NCBI RefSeq assembly: GCF_007004545.3
Contig: NZ_CP045503.2
Coordinates: forward strand, 4,310,102-4,374,101
Source: Shewanella eurypsychrophilus
GTDB taxonomy: Bacteria; Pseudomonadota; Gammaproteobacteria; Enterobacterales; Shewanellaceae
Reading direction: 5' to 3'
DNA length: 64,000 nucleotides
In this document: piece after piece, positions 35,105 through 44,371 of the stretch
Numbering within the stretch: the first letter of the stretch is position 1
Layout of the letters: each line of letters starts with the position of its first letter
The notes under the pieces: generated by a model
What the model was told of the DNA's origin: nothing
The model's database searches: none
What the model saw: the letters and a program-made list of their open reading frames with translations, nothing else
Translations under genes and position numbers: made by a program

Positions 35105-35138
35105 ACTGCCCAATGAACCAAACAAAAAATGAGTAGAG

Positions 35139-36512
35139 TTAATTTATTAACTCAAGCAACTCATGGATAGTCCTTACCGGATTGATCTTAGCTCCGAGCC
35201 CTTCCATCGACTTGTGATAATTTCTAAACGGGATCAAGATTTCAGTAAATCCGTGTTGAACCGCTTCTTTGACCCGTGGAACACCGCTGTCTATCGGACG
35301 CACGTCACCATTTAAGCTGAGTTCGCCCATGATGCAGGTGGTTCTTGGCACCACGAAATCGTTTAAACTGCTTAATAATGCTGCCACTAACGCTAAGTCG
35401 ATACAGGTTTCAGATTCATCAATTTTCAAACCGCCGACTAAGTTGAAATAAGTATCATGAAAAATTTTGGTTTTGGTATGTTTACGTAATATTCCCGTCA
35501 ACATTTTAATGCGGTTCATATTAAGGCCCACACACACACGTTGTGGAAACTCACCTTCGGTTTCAGTGGTTAAACACTGGATCTCAATTAATAAATTGCG
35601 ATTACCTTTTCGAATACAGGTAATTGCAGCCCCAGGGGACTCGGTCGATGAGCCAGACAAAAATATTTCGCTGGGATTATCAACACTAAGCATGCCCCGC
35701 TCTGTCATTCTAAAAATGCCAACGGTATCGACATCACCAAAACGGTTTTTATTGGCTCTGAGTGTTCGAATCTGTCCATCGTTACACTCAAGATGGGTCA
35801 GACAATCAACAATATGGATTAATGTCTGTGGGCCGGCTGTTTCATTGTTTTTATTAACATGAGCCACTAGAAACATAGTCACATTATTTTGCTTGCAGTA
35901 CTGCGTTAAAGCCTGAGCACTACTCTTCACTTGTGATGGCGAACCTGGGCTGCCATTCGCCAGCTCAGTCACCACAGCCTGTATCGAATCGATAACGGCA
36001 AACTTCACTTGCTTAGCATCAAGCTCTGCAATGATAGCTTCGACGCTGGTTTCAGCCATTAGAAATAAGTTATCTTCGTTGCAGTCCAATTTAAGCCGAT
36101 TCACACGGTTCTTAAACTGCGACAATGACTCCTCTGCAGTACAGTAGAGTGATGGCATGCTCTGCGACATACGCGAGACTAAATCCGATAATAAGGTTGT
36201 CTTACCAGCACCAGGATCACCAGAAATGATATTGACAGAGCCTGTGGTTAAGCCGCCACAAAGTACGCGATCGAGTTCACCTATGCCGGTTAACATTTTC
36301 TCGGCTTCAAACTCTTTTATTTCACTGAGTTTTTTTGAACCACCGCCGACAGCGCCAGCATAACCCGATACTGAAGTGCCTACAGACTTGCTGGCACTTA
36401 AGCGCACTTCAGTAATGGTATTCCATTCCTGACATGCACTGCATTGCCCCTGCCAACGTGGGAAATCTTGTCCACACTCATTACATACAAACGCTTTTTT
36501 AATTTTCGCCAT
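35139..36512 (-). CDS. radA: RadA, DNA repair / branch-migration ATPase
   Basis: A 457-residue protein of the usual RadA length. A four-cysteine zinc finger opens it (FVCNECGQDF, GQCSACQEW). The RecA-like domain has the Walker A motif SGDPGAGKTTLL and the RadA-specific KNRFG motif (RANKNRFGDVD). The C-terminal part is the Lon-protease-like domain (GGLKIDESETCIDLALV). RadA helps process recombination intermediates. In E. coli it follows serB; here two genes separate them. Confidence 0.95.
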   Translation of the reverse strand: MAKIKKAFVCNECGQDFPRWQGQCSACQEWNTITEVRLSASKSVGTSVSGYAGAVGGGSKKLSEIKEFEAEKMLTGIGELDRVLCGGLTTGSVNIISGDPGAGKTTLLSDLVSRMSQSMPSLYCTAEESLSQFKNRVNRLKLDCNEDNLFLMAETSVEAIIAELDAKQVKFAVIDSIQAVVTELANGSPGSPSQVKSSAQALTQYCKQNNVTMFLVAHVNKNNETAGPQTLIHIVDCLTHLECNDGQIRTLRANKNRFGDVDTVGIFRMTERGMLSVDNPSEIFLSGSSTESPGAAITCIRKGNRNLLIEIQCLTTETEGEFPQRVCVGLNMNRIKMLTGILRKHTKTKIFHDTYFNLVGGLKIDESETCIDLALVAALLSSLNDFVVPRTTCIMGELSLNGDVRPIDSGVPRVKEAVQHGFTEILIPFRNYHKSMEGLGAKINPVRTIHELLELIN

Positions 36513-36845
36513 AGCTCTTAATTACATGTGTTGAAATATCGAGTTAATCTGCTGAGCAACTCTTAAGGTAAAACTGAATTAGTTACACTGTAAGCCAATA
36601 ATGGCTTAAGATAACCTAAAATGAACTTAAAACGATTGGCTATCATTCAATGCCTCAAATATCTTAGAATGATGCGAACGATTAGGTGTTCATGAGTAAT
36701 AATAAAGACTTAAATATGCTTGTTAGTCAGTTTTCTTATCAAGTAATATCACTTTATGCCGACATGATACTATTAACCGCTTGAGTTTTCAGCCAGCAAG
36801 ATGACCGATCAAAACATAATATGAATTCTTAGAAGAAGCCAGTAA
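36513..36845. other. Divergent intergenic region radA / PilZ gene
   Basis: A 333-bp AT-rich spacer. It contains a 30-codon open frame (36692-36784, MSNNKDLNMLVSQF...) without a ribosome site, which I do not call a gene. No clear operator seen. Confidence 0.35.
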
Positions 36846-39260
36846 ATGAGTTTAGACGACCACAGTGCCTTAATTGAGCAGCTAAAGCCCCTGTTAATGG
36901 AACCCAATTTCCAGGAGCTATTTGAAAATCTAACATCAGATGAATCGAACTCCACTCGTTTTTTACTCAAGATGGAGCTTAATCGCATCTCGTCGCTGTG
37001 TACTCGTGTTATAGATCTCCGGGATAAATCAGAACTTCCCTGTGAACAGGTCGTCCATGGCAAGCAGCAGCATTACTTAGATCAACCCGCTAAAGAAAGC
37101 TTCATAGAAGCAATCGCGCTATATCAAAACCAATATACTTTAGGCGTCTATGAAAGTGTCCTCGAGGCGCATAAACAAAGAAAGCTAAAATTCAGAGATC
37201 GTGGCAAAGGCCAAGATGATAGCTTATTCGATCCCTATATGGCGCAGGGTGTTGTGCTAGGTAGCTACTTTAACCGCAGTGAAGAAAGGATGAATTACAG
37301 TATTCGGATTGCTGTTTTACAACCTGGCCGCAACGAAATTCAAGGGATAACTGTCGACCTATCTGTCGGTGGTGCCAGAATACGCCTACCACTGCAACAT
37401 CATTTCGAGCTCGATAAGCCTATCAGAGTTAAATTACTCGAACTCGGTGAAGAGTATTATTATGAAGACCTGCAGCAAGGCGTCGACTATGAAGTCGTCG
37501 ATACTCAAACTAACCATGAATATTGCTGGATGCGCCTCAAGCGTGTAGGCGGTTCTGAAGCCCTGTCTCAGATGCTCTCAAACCTAATAAAAGGCTATAA
37601 GTTCAGATATAAAGTCGATGTAAATGATATATTAGTAGCAGCAAAAGGCTTAGGCTTCGAGCGACATTACTTGCCTCACCTGCCCCACTTACCCCTGTAT
37701 TTGGAGCAAAATGACGGACAATTTCAAATAACACATAAGCTGCTTAGCCGCGACAACCAACAGCTGCAGTCCTATTTTCAAGATGAGAGAGATGTCAGTC
37801 AGTTATCGGGCATGTTATCGCCATCACGCTTAAACTCCTTAATTAGTGCACCTGATAATAAAGATCACAGCCTGTTTTTTTGTTTTACCTTTCACACTCA
37901 AGGACATGTTTATTTCTACTCTGCGACCCTGGCAGAACTGAAACAACATAATTTAATGGCCCTGTTTTTTAGTTTTGGTGCCAATAAGTCATCATGGAAA
38001 ATATTTAGACTGACTCATCACAAAATAGACCATGAAAAATCTTACAAGGCCTCGATATTGCCTGGTGATGACAGCAACTATAGCGCGCTAACAGAAGCAC
38101 AACTCAAACAATTTACTCATGTTATGCAGCTAATTGATCTGACTTCAAAAAATGTCCAAGAAGATTATTTAGCTTGGGGGGAACACTGTCAAAACCAGGC
38201 CAATGAACTTAAAGTATTTGGCCAGGAAAAAGTGATCTCGAACTCTACTAAACTGCTATCACTACAATTCAGCGAGCGAAGAAATGAAGCCCGCTACTCT
38301 TTCAAAACACCGGTTATTTTAGCGCAAGGTAAGCATTCAATAACAGCATCGACCCATGATATTTCAAGTAAAGGTTTGCAACTGACTTTAGCGGAAGCGA
38401 CACAGTTTGATAAAACTGCCCCTATTCAATTGGGCTTCCCTAAACTGCAGCAGATAGCCGGTAAGGTGCAACTCAACCACTTGCCTTACCACTTAATTAA
38501 AAGCAGAAAAAAAGGTACAGCGATACACCTTGCTGCTGTAATGGGACATACCCCCCATGTAGGCGTCGAGTTTATGAACAAACTTATTATTCATAATCGC
38601 TCTAAGCTTGAGAAAATCACTGAGGCCAACAGTGAGATGAAAGAGCTCGCAGATGGCCTAAAAAACTTGTTGATGCGTCACTTAGACTCAGTGCCCTATT
38701 TTGTAGAAAAGACACCCAAATCGGCGACACTTTCTCTGCTTGGAGTCGGTACACATAAGAATGTTATCACTGATATTTTCGCGGGATCAGCCACGCAATC
38801 ACTCGAATATAATTTAGCCTCTTTACTCAAAGATGGTCGATTGAAATCGATGTTTATCGAACCCATTCGAGCTTTGAAACCTCAAGATGGACTAGAGTAT
38901 TTTGAAGTGTACTTGCAAGTTTCGAGACAATCCCAGGGGCAAGTCAAGGTGAAGTGCCAAACTCCCGGCGAAATAGGCGATCTTAATGCGAGACAACACT
39001 TTATTCACCAAAGTAATAACTTAGGTAAGTTTATGGCGTTAAGGGTTTATCGCGGTGCCACAGGAAAACCTGATCTGTCCTATATTCGACGTGAAATTGA
39101 ATACATAGGTATACACGCTCAGCATAAATCTAAAAAACTTGAAGAGCTATTATGGCGCATCGTAGGCACAGGTGAGCTATTAGACATTACCCAAGAGGTA
39201 CAACTCAGGTACCCAGCATTACATGAAACAGATTCAAATATCACAGCCAATGAGAGTTGA
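36846..39260 (+). CDS. Large multi-domain PilZ protein
   Basis: An 804-residue soluble protein with no membrane segment. A first PilZ-like domain lies near 145-245, with GITVDLSVGGARIRLP carrying the DxSxxG motif. A second, near 475-590, has both parts of the c-di-GMP site: RRNEARYSF and STHDISSKGLQL. The C-terminal 200 residues are unrecognised. The duplicated domain suggests two c-di-GMP sites or one regulatory and one degenerate. Proteins of this size with PilZ occur next to radA-serB in Shewanella to my knowledge, role unknown. It is convergent with the hydrolase gene. Confidence 0.75.
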   Translation: MSLDDHSALIEQLKPLLMEPNFQELFENLTSDESNSTRFLLKMELNRISSLCTRVIDLRDKSELPCEQVVHGKQQHYLDQPAKESFIEAIALYQNQYTLGVYESVLEAHKQRKLKFRDRGKGQDDSLFDPYMAQGVVLGSYFNRSEERMNYSIRIAVLQPGRNEIQGITVDLSVGGARIRLPLQHHFELDKPIRVKLLELGEEYYYEDLQQGVDYEVVDTQTNHEYCWMRLKRVGGSEALSQMLSNLIKGYKFRYKVDVNDILVAAKGLGFERHYLPHLPHLPLYLEQNDGQFQITHKLLSRDNQQLQSYFQDERDVSQLSGMLSPSRLNSLISAPDNKDHSLFFCFTFHTQGHVYFYSATLAELKQHNLMALFFSFGANKSSWKIFRLTHHKIDHEKSYKASILPGDDSNYSALTEAQLKQFTHVMQLIDLTSKNVQEDYLAWGEHCQNQANELKVFGQEKVISNSTKLLSLQFSERRNEARYSFKTPVILAQGKHSITASTHDISSKGLQLTLAEATQFDKTAPIQLGFPKLQQIAGKVQLNHLPYHLIKSRKKGTAIHLAAVMGHTPHVGVEFMNKLIIHNRSKLEKITEANSEMKELADGLKNLLMRHLDSVPYFVEKTPKSATLSLLGVGTHKNVITDIFAGSATQSLEYNLASLLKDGRLKSMFIEPIRALKPQDGLEYFEVYLQVSRQSQGQVKVKCQTPGEIGDLNARQHFIHQSNNLGKFMALRVYRGATGKPDLSYIRREIEYIGIHAQHKSKKLEELLWRIVGTGELLDITQEVQLRYPALHETDSNITANES

Positions 39261-39271
39261 AAAATGATATA

Positions 39272-39305
39272 AGTTCCTAGGTCCTAAGCACTAGCACTAA
39301 GAACT
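39272..39305. repeat. CTAG repeat at the PilZ gene/hydrolase junction
   Basis: AGTTCCTAGGTCCTAAGCAC, then CTAGCACTAAGAACT, a looser inverted arrangement with AGTTC and GAACT ends. It spans the whole gap between the two convergent stops. Confidence 0.65.
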
Positions 39306-40228
39306 TACAATCCCTGATACCACTGCTTTACCTGACGAAAATGATCATCGGCAGCATCTTTATGGGTTAACATATCAGCATGACCGTAATCATGCTTATA
39401 ACCTTGCTCCTTAGACAGTAAGGTATATTTAAAATCTGCAAACTGGCATTCCTGCAGCATTCGGAACACATCTTCCGGGTGGCCAAGTACATCATCTCCT
39501 TGCCCGGCAATAAACCAAGCTTTAGGCCACTTATCTTGCCTGGCAATATTTGCCGCCGACTTGCCGTAATCAAAACCATCATCATGATCGACCCAATCCC
39601 CCCTCACCCAATCGATACTCTGTGACAGTGAAGCACGGCTTTCATTGTCCATCCCCATCCGCCATCGGTCGGCGGCAAGGTAGCCATGTGACCAAGCAAT
39701 CGCTGGTGCCAACTTATTCCAACCAATATCAACCATTAGCCACTTCTTAAGAGACTTAACCTTTATCTGGCGTTTACTGCCAAAAGTGAGCAAAGAAGCC
39801 ACACAATCCTGAAACAAAGGATACCTAGAAATAGCGCTCGCCATTAAAACGCCTCCCCATGAGTGCCCACACCAATGTATTTGAGAAACACCAGGATGTA
39901 AGGAGATAATGAAATGATGTATCAAGGGAAGTTGGTCACGGATCACCTGGCCCTGCCCAGGCTTAGAGCCACGCTGAAGTTTGGGAGTGCTCAGTCCCCT
40001 GCCGTGAATATCGAGCACATACACAACGAAGCCAGATGCCGCCAGGAAACAGGCTAGCCCTTTGCCATTATCACTGTAAAACACTCGACCATTAGACATG
40101 GCACCATGCAACATAAAAATGGGCGGCTTAGACATGTCGGCATCGACAGGTCTTATCTGCCTAAGGTGCAACTTGCCATCGAGGTAGGGGATAAATAACG
40201 AATCTTGTTCAATAGTCACGGCATACAA
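39305..40228 (-). CDS. Alpha/beta hydrolase
   Basis: A 307-residue hydrolase. The nucleophile elbow GHSWGG (in IHWCGHSWGGVLM) and the oxyanion region FMLHGAMSNGRVF are clear, and the late YKHDYGHADML offers the catalytic histidine. No signal peptide. The substrate cannot be told; lysophospholipase-like or esterase activity is possible. No ATG is available at the start: a TTG at 40228 or a GTG at 40219 must serve. Confidence 0.8.
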   Translation of the reverse strand: MYAVTIEQDSLFIPYLDGKLHLRQIRPVDADMSKPPIFMLHGAMSNGRVFYSDNGKGLACFLAASGFVVYVLDIHGRGLSTPKLQRGSKPGQGQVIRDQLPLIHHFIISLHPGVSQIHWCGHSWGGVLMASAISRYPLFQDCVASLLTFGSKRQIKVKSLKKWLMVDIGWNKLAPAIAWSHGYLAADRWRMGMDNESRASLSQSIDWVRGDWVDHDDGFDYGKSAANIARQDKWPKAWFIAGQGDDVLGHPEDVFRMLQECQFADFKYTLLSKEQGYKHDYGHADMLTHKDAADDHFRQVKQWYQGL

Positions 40229-40402
40229 TCTTATGTAATATTTGACTATTAAACTACTGAGTCAATTGTCAAAAAACAAGAGTGATGACGCTGATATAAA
40301 CAAGTCAAACAAGGGGGATATGATAATCCCCCATCGAGTAAGGTATATAACAGAGAGTTTTAAACGAAAATTTATATGAGAAATAATACATGAGACAGTC
40401 TA

Positions 40403-40429
40403 AAGCTGGAAGTGAACGACCTCCAGCTT
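40403..40429 (-). terminator. Hairpin after serB
   Basis: AAGCTGGA (40403-40410) pairs with TCCAGCTT (40422-40429), about 15 bp past the serB stop. Confidence 0.45.
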
Positions 40430-40443
40430 AGATAAAACAACGG

Positions 40444-41424
40444 TTAGCTTAAGAGCAATAAGAATGGCAGCACCTTGAGATTAAGCTTGCTAATAACCAC
40501 ATCGGCCGCTTGCTCAAGTTTAGGTTTAGCATGATAAGCAATACCGTAATCTGCCACCTCAATCATAGGGATATCGTTAGCACCATCGCCGATAGCGAGA
40601 CGCTGACCATCTGGAATATTCCACTCTTTAGCACAACGAAGCACAGTGTCGGCTTTAAACTGTGCATCAACAACTTGCCCCGTCACAGTTCCCTTTAGCT
40701 TACCATTTTCGACAACCAGTTCATTGGCAAAAGCGGCATCTAACCCGAGTAACTGTTTCAAATGGCCGACAAATGGCGTAAAACCACCAGATGCCACGAC
40801 TAAGCGCCAGCCATGTTTTTGTAACTCATTAACGGATTCAATCAAGCCTGGCATCAAAGGGAGCTTGTCGCACAAAGTCTGAATAATGCTCGCGTCAGCA
40901 CCTTGCAGTTTAGCAACACGTGCTCGCAGACTCTCTTCAAAGTCCAATTCACCTTGCATCGCTCGCTCCGTCACCTCGGCAACCGCTTCACCCACGCCAG
41001 CCATCACCGCCAGTTCATCAATACACTCTATTTCAATGGCGGTAGAGTCCATATCCATCACAAGTAAACCTGGCTCATTAAGCTTGGCTTGTGTATTGGA
41101 GATAGAAAACGTTTCAACACCGCTAACAGAAGAGATAACTTGCAGTTGCGTCAGGCTAAACGGCACGTCAGCACATAACTCAACACAATATAGGCCTGAG
41201 TCACGCTCAATAATCGCCAAGCTTAAATCCAGTTCTAGCCTGCCTATCGCGGCTGACAGCTCAGCCTCTTGCACCTTATCTTCATAAACACAACGTAGGC
41301 GCGACACGCAATCTGGTGCCAGCGTTTCGTGGTGTTTCGACAAAGTCTTACTTTGGTATTGAAAACGGCTATTTTCACCATTTGATAACCATGAGAACAA
41401 CAAGGTATGACTCAGACTTTCCAT
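40444..41424 (-). CDS. serB: SerB, phosphoserine phosphatase
   Basis: A 326-residue HAD-family enzyme that makes serine from phosphoserine. The nucleophile motif is VMDMDSTAIEIECIDELA, the second motif VVASGGFTPFV, and the last LAIGDGANDIPMI, all typical of SerB. The N-terminal ~110 residues are the less conserved regulatory part. GGAGAAG precedes the ATG. It is divergent from the smp/ytjB-like gene, as in E. coli. Confidence 0.95.
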   Translation of the reverse strand: MESLSHTLLFSWLSNGENSRFQYQSKTLSKHHETLAPDCVSRLRCVYEDKVQEAELSAAIGRLELDLSLAIIERDSGLYCVELCADVPFSLTQLQVISSVSGVETFSISNTQAKLNEPGLLVMDMDSTAIEIECIDELAVMAGVGEAVAEVTERAMQGELDFEESLRARVAKLQGADASIIQTLCDKLPLMPGLIESVNELQKHGWRLVVASGGFTPFVGHLKQLLGLDAAFANELVVENGKLKGTVTGQVVDAQFKADTVLRCAKEWNIPDGQRLAIGDGANDIPMIEVADYGIAYHAKPKLEQAADVVISKLNLKVLPFLLLLS

Positions 41425-41502
41425 TAGTAATGCTTCTCCAACTACCGGGCAAGACGATAATCAATTATGATTAGCTAAACCCTTCAAAAATTCAGGTATA
41501 TA

Positions 41503-42138
41503 GTGTTTTTTCTTAAAGGTCTGAAAAAGAGCCATAGAATTAGCAGGCTAGTGCAGATGGCAATTGCGATCACCTTAGCTGTGGGTCTTATCCAATTATG
41601 GGAAACTAGCCTACTACAAGGACAGCAGCTTCTAAAGTCCCAAACACAAAAGATGGCCAGATTACTGGTTCAACAAACGGCATATGGCGCTGCACCTGCG
41701 CTACAACTGCAAAATGATGAGCAACTTCAATGGCTCGCCAGTGCATTAGTGTTAGACCCTAAAGTGATGTCCGCAAGCATATTCAGTGAAGACGGCCAAC
41801 GACTCGCTTTTGCTCAAAGTGTATCAGATGAAGAGTTGGAGCCAGAATCTGAGGAGCTAGAGGCACTGCTGGAACGTTATCCGCCGTATGTAGAAGCGGT
41901 GAGCCAAGATGGTAATAACTTAGGTTTTATTGAAGTTAGGCTAGAGCCAAGACTGTTTTTTAATGAAATAAAAGAAGCTCATCAAATCCATATGGAGCAA
42001 CAGCAGATGATGTTAATCATCGCCGGATTGATAGGTTTACTTTTGTCGCGATCCCTTTCATTTAAACGCGCCGACTTTGATCGACGTAAGACACGTGCAA
42101 AGCTAAGAAAGAAACCGAAGAAGTTAAAGAAAACCTAG
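41503..42138 (+). CDS. Smp/YtjB (AhpA) family membrane protein
   Basis: A 211-residue inner-membrane protein: helix near 17-35 (RLVQMAIAITLAVGLIQLWE), a periplasmic part of about 125 residues (LVQQTAYGAAPALQLQN) and a second helix near 165-182. The basic tail ends in lysine-rich sequence. Position next to divergent serB matches E. coli ytjB/smp, whose role is unclear. The start is a GTG at 41503. A CTAG repeat overlaps its stop. Confidence 0.75.
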   Translation: MFFLKGLKKSHRISRLVQMAIAITLAVGLIQLWETSLLQGQQLLKSQTQKMARLLVQQTAYGAAPALQLQNDEQLQWLASALVLDPKVMSASIFSEDGQRLAFAQSVSDEELEPESEELEALLERYPPYVEAVSQDGNNLGFIEVRLEPRLFFNEIKEAHQIHMEQQQMMLIIAGLIGLLLSRSLSFKRADFDRRKTRAKLRKKPKKLKKT

Positions 42139-42172
42139 TTCCTAGGTTCTAGAATCTCGGGGCTGAAGCCCC
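42134..42172. repeat. CTAG repeat followed by GGGGCTGAAGCCCC hairpin
   Basis: CCTAGTTCCTAGGTTCTAG (42134-42152) begins inside the last codon of the smp-like gene; GGGGCT and AGCCCC (42159-42172) form a small hairpin right after it. Confidence 0.65.
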
Positions 42173-42188
42173 TCCTACACAGACACAA

Positions 42189-42212
42189 AAAAGGGCTCTA
42201 ATGAGCCCTTTT
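42189..42212. terminator. Two-way terminator between smp-like gene and deoD
   Basis: AAAAGGGCTC (42189-42198) pairs with GAGCCCTTTT (42203-42212) around TAAT. A tract on one side and T tract on the other serve both convergent genes. Confidence 0.75.
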
Positions 42213-42281
42213 GTACATGGATGTGCTTATCCCCGATCGCAGGATAGCGATGGAGGGGATTATGAACAACTAAAAGCGTAA

Positions 42282-42992
42282 TTACAGAGTAATTGCCGCT
42301 TCTAGTGTCATCACGATCATTTCGTTGAAGGTGGTTTGACGCTCTTCAGCAGAGGTCTTTTCACCGGTACGGATGTGATCAGATACAGTACAAACACAAA
42401 GTGCTTTAGCACCGAACTCAGCAGCAACACCGTAAAGACCGGCAGCTTCCATTTCGACACCTAAGATATCCATCTTTTCCATAACGTCGAACATTTCTGG
42501 ATCTGGCGTGTAGAAAAGATCAGCTGAGAATACGTTACCTACGCGGTACTTAATTCCTTTTGCGTCAGCTGCTTTAACGACTGCGCTTAGTAGACCGTAA
42601 TCAGCGATAGCTGCAAAATCTTGGCCTTTGAAACGTAGACGGTTCACTTGTGAATCAGTACATGCACCCATACCGATCAATACGTCACGAACTTTAACGT
42701 CAGTGCTTACTGCGCCACAAGTTCCAACACGGATAAGGTTCTTAACACCGTAGTCTTTGATCAACTCAGTAGCATAGATTGAAGCAGAAGGAATACCCAT
42801 GCCAGAACCCATTACAGAGATGCGAACACCCTTGTATGTACCAGTAAAACCAAACATGTTACGAACATCAGTAACTTGCTCAACGTTCTCTAGGAAGGTT
42901 TCAGCAATGTATTTAGCACGTAGTGGATCGCCTGGAAATAGCACTGTATCTGCGAATGCACCGTCAACAGCATTAATATGTGGTGTAGCCAT
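42282..42992 (-). CDS. deoD: DeoD, purine nucleoside phosphorylase (deo operon copy)
   Basis: A 236-residue enzyme, last gene of deoCABD. It cleaves purine (deoxy)nucleosides with phosphate. MATPHINAVDGAFADTVLFP, DVRNMFGFTGTYKG, RVGTCGAV and GVEMEAAGLYGVAA match the hexameric E. coli enzyme closely. AAGGGG precedes the ATG. A hairpin in the 139-bp gap after deoB may adjust its level. Confidence 0.95.
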   Translation of the reverse strand: MATPHINAVDGAFADTVLFPGDPLRAKYIAETFLENVEQVTDVRNMFGFTGTYKGVRISVMGSGMGIPSASIYATELIKDYGVKNLIRVGTCGAVSTDVKVRDVLIGMGACTDSQVNRLRFKGQDFAAIADYGLLSAVVKAADAKGIKYRVGNVFSADLFYTPDPEMFDVMEKMDILGVEMEAAGLYGVAAEFGAKALCVCTVSDHIRTGEKTSAEERQTTFNEMIVMTLEAAITL

Positions 42993-43091
42993 CTATATAA
43001 CCCCTTATATATTTGTAACTTAAACTAGTACTAGAATTAGTATTAAGTCTTATTTATGGCGGCCATCATCTAAACCGCCAAACTTAAAAGC

Positions 43092-43123
43092 AGCACTAAG
43101 CTAATCGATATCAGCTTAGTACT
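43092..43123 (-). other. Hairpin between deoB and deoD
   Basis: AGCACTAAGCT (43092-43102) pairs with AGCTTAGTACT (43113-43123) with one wobble. It could process or attenuate the message ahead of deoD. Confidence 0.45.
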
Positions 43124-43131
43124 AAAATGTA

Positions 43132-44349
43132 TTACTTAACGAACGACTCACCATATTCCATCGGCTCAAGTTTAAAGTAACTCGCGATGGATTGGCCAAT
43201 ATCGGCGAAACTTTTACGACGGCCCAATGAGCCAGCCGCTAGACCTGCGCCAAGTGCTAATACAGGTACACGTTCACGAGTATGATCTGTCCCCTTCCAG
43301 CTAGGATCACAGCCATGATCGGCTGTTAATATTAGCAAGTCATCTTCGTTGAGCAGTTCGAGCATCTCAGGCATACGGGAATCGAAATATTCCAGCGCCT
43401 TGGCATAACCAGCGATATCGCGGCGATGACCGTAGTGAGAGTCAAAATCGACAAAGTTAGTGAACACTATGGTTCTGTCACCCGCTTGTTTAACTTGCTC
43501 AAGCGTGGCATCAAACAAGGCTTCAAGCCCAGTAGCCTTCACCTTCTTGGTAATACCGCAGTGTGCGTAGATATCGGCAATCTTACCGACACTAACCACT
43601 TCACCGCCTGCAGCAGCAAGCTTGTCGAGTACCGTCTTTGCTGGTGGCTCAACGGCATAGTCACGACGATTTCCGGTACGTTCGAAATTACTGGCGTCAG
43701 TCCCCACGAAAGCACGCGCAATCACGCGGCCAATATTATACGGTTCAAGCTCTTCACGAGCAATAATGCATAAATTGTAAAGGTTTTCTAAGCCAAAGCT
43801 CTCTTCATGACAAGCGATTTGAAACACTGAATCAGCCGAAGTATAGAAGATTGGCTGGCCAGTGCGCATATGCTCTTCACCAAGCTCTTCTAAAATAGCC
43901 GTACCAGATGCATGACAGTTACCCATATAGCCATCGAGACCAGCTCGAGCCAGAATTTTATCGGTCAGCTCTTTTGGAAAAGAATTAGTCAGATCAGAGA
44001 AATATCCCCACTCGTATAAGACTGGCACGCCCGCCATTTCCCAATGACCGCTAGGTGTGTCTTTACCCGTGCTCAGTTCATCTGCATGACCATAGGCACC
44101 GATAATTTCAACATTGTCACTGAAACCTGCGGCAAACTCACCCGTACTCTCTTTACCCGCCATGGCCAAACCTAAGCGTGAAAGATTAGGTAGCTTTAGT
44201 GGCCCTTCACGGCCAATATCTGCTTTACCTTCGGCACAAGCTTTGGCTATGCTGCCAAAAGTGTCAGACCCGATATCGCCGAAAGACTCTGCATCACTTG
44301 CAGCGCCAACACCGAATGAGTCCATCATCATGATGATTGTTCTTTTCAT
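43132..44349 (-). CDS. deoB: DeoB, phosphopentomutase
   Basis: A 405-residue metalloenzyme that turns (deoxy)ribose 1-phosphate into the 5-phosphate. Alkaline-phosphatase fold motifs are clear: MMMDSFGVGAASDAE at the start, with the metal-binding aspartate, TPSGHWEMAGVP in the middle, and LILTADHGCDPSWKGTDHT near the end with the other metal ligands. Length matches E. coli (407). It lies 22 bp after deoA. Confidence 0.96.
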   Translation of the reverse strand: MKRTIIMMMDSFGVGAASDAESFGDIGSDTFGSIAKACAEGKADIGREGPLKLPNLSRLGLAMAGKESTGEFAAGFSDNVEIIGAYGHADELSTGKDTPSGHWEMAGVPVLYEWGYFSDLTNSFPKELTDKILARAGLDGYMGNCHASGTAILEELGEEHMRTGQPIFYTSADSVFQIACHEESFGLENLYNLCIIAREELEPYNIGRVIARAFVGTDASNFERTGNRRDYAVEPPAKTVLDKLAAAGGEVVSVGKIADIYAHCGITKKVKATGLEALFDATLEQVKQAGDRTIVFTNFVDFDSHYGHRRDIAGYAKALEYFDSRMPEMLELLNEDDLLILTADHGCDPSWKGTDHTRERVPVLALGAGLAAGSLGRRKSFADIGQSIASYFKLEPMEYGESFVK

Positions 44350-44371
44350 AAAAACCTCTTACGCAGCCTTG

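Larger units (their letters stand above)
34498..35138. other. Repeat-rich non-coding stretch right of the DUF4041 gene
   Basis: 641 bp without a gene. It holds the third repeat (34513-34537), the second 115-bp element, an inverted third repeat (34811-34846), two GGCCAGGATG motifs (34879 and 34930) and a hairpin close to radA. Together with the left side it makes the DUF4041 gene an island in repeats. Confidence 0.65.

Noticed and set aside
36692..36784. 30-codon open frame between radA and the large PilZ gene
   Set aside because: No ribosome site at its ATG and no recognisable feature; length easily due to chance.
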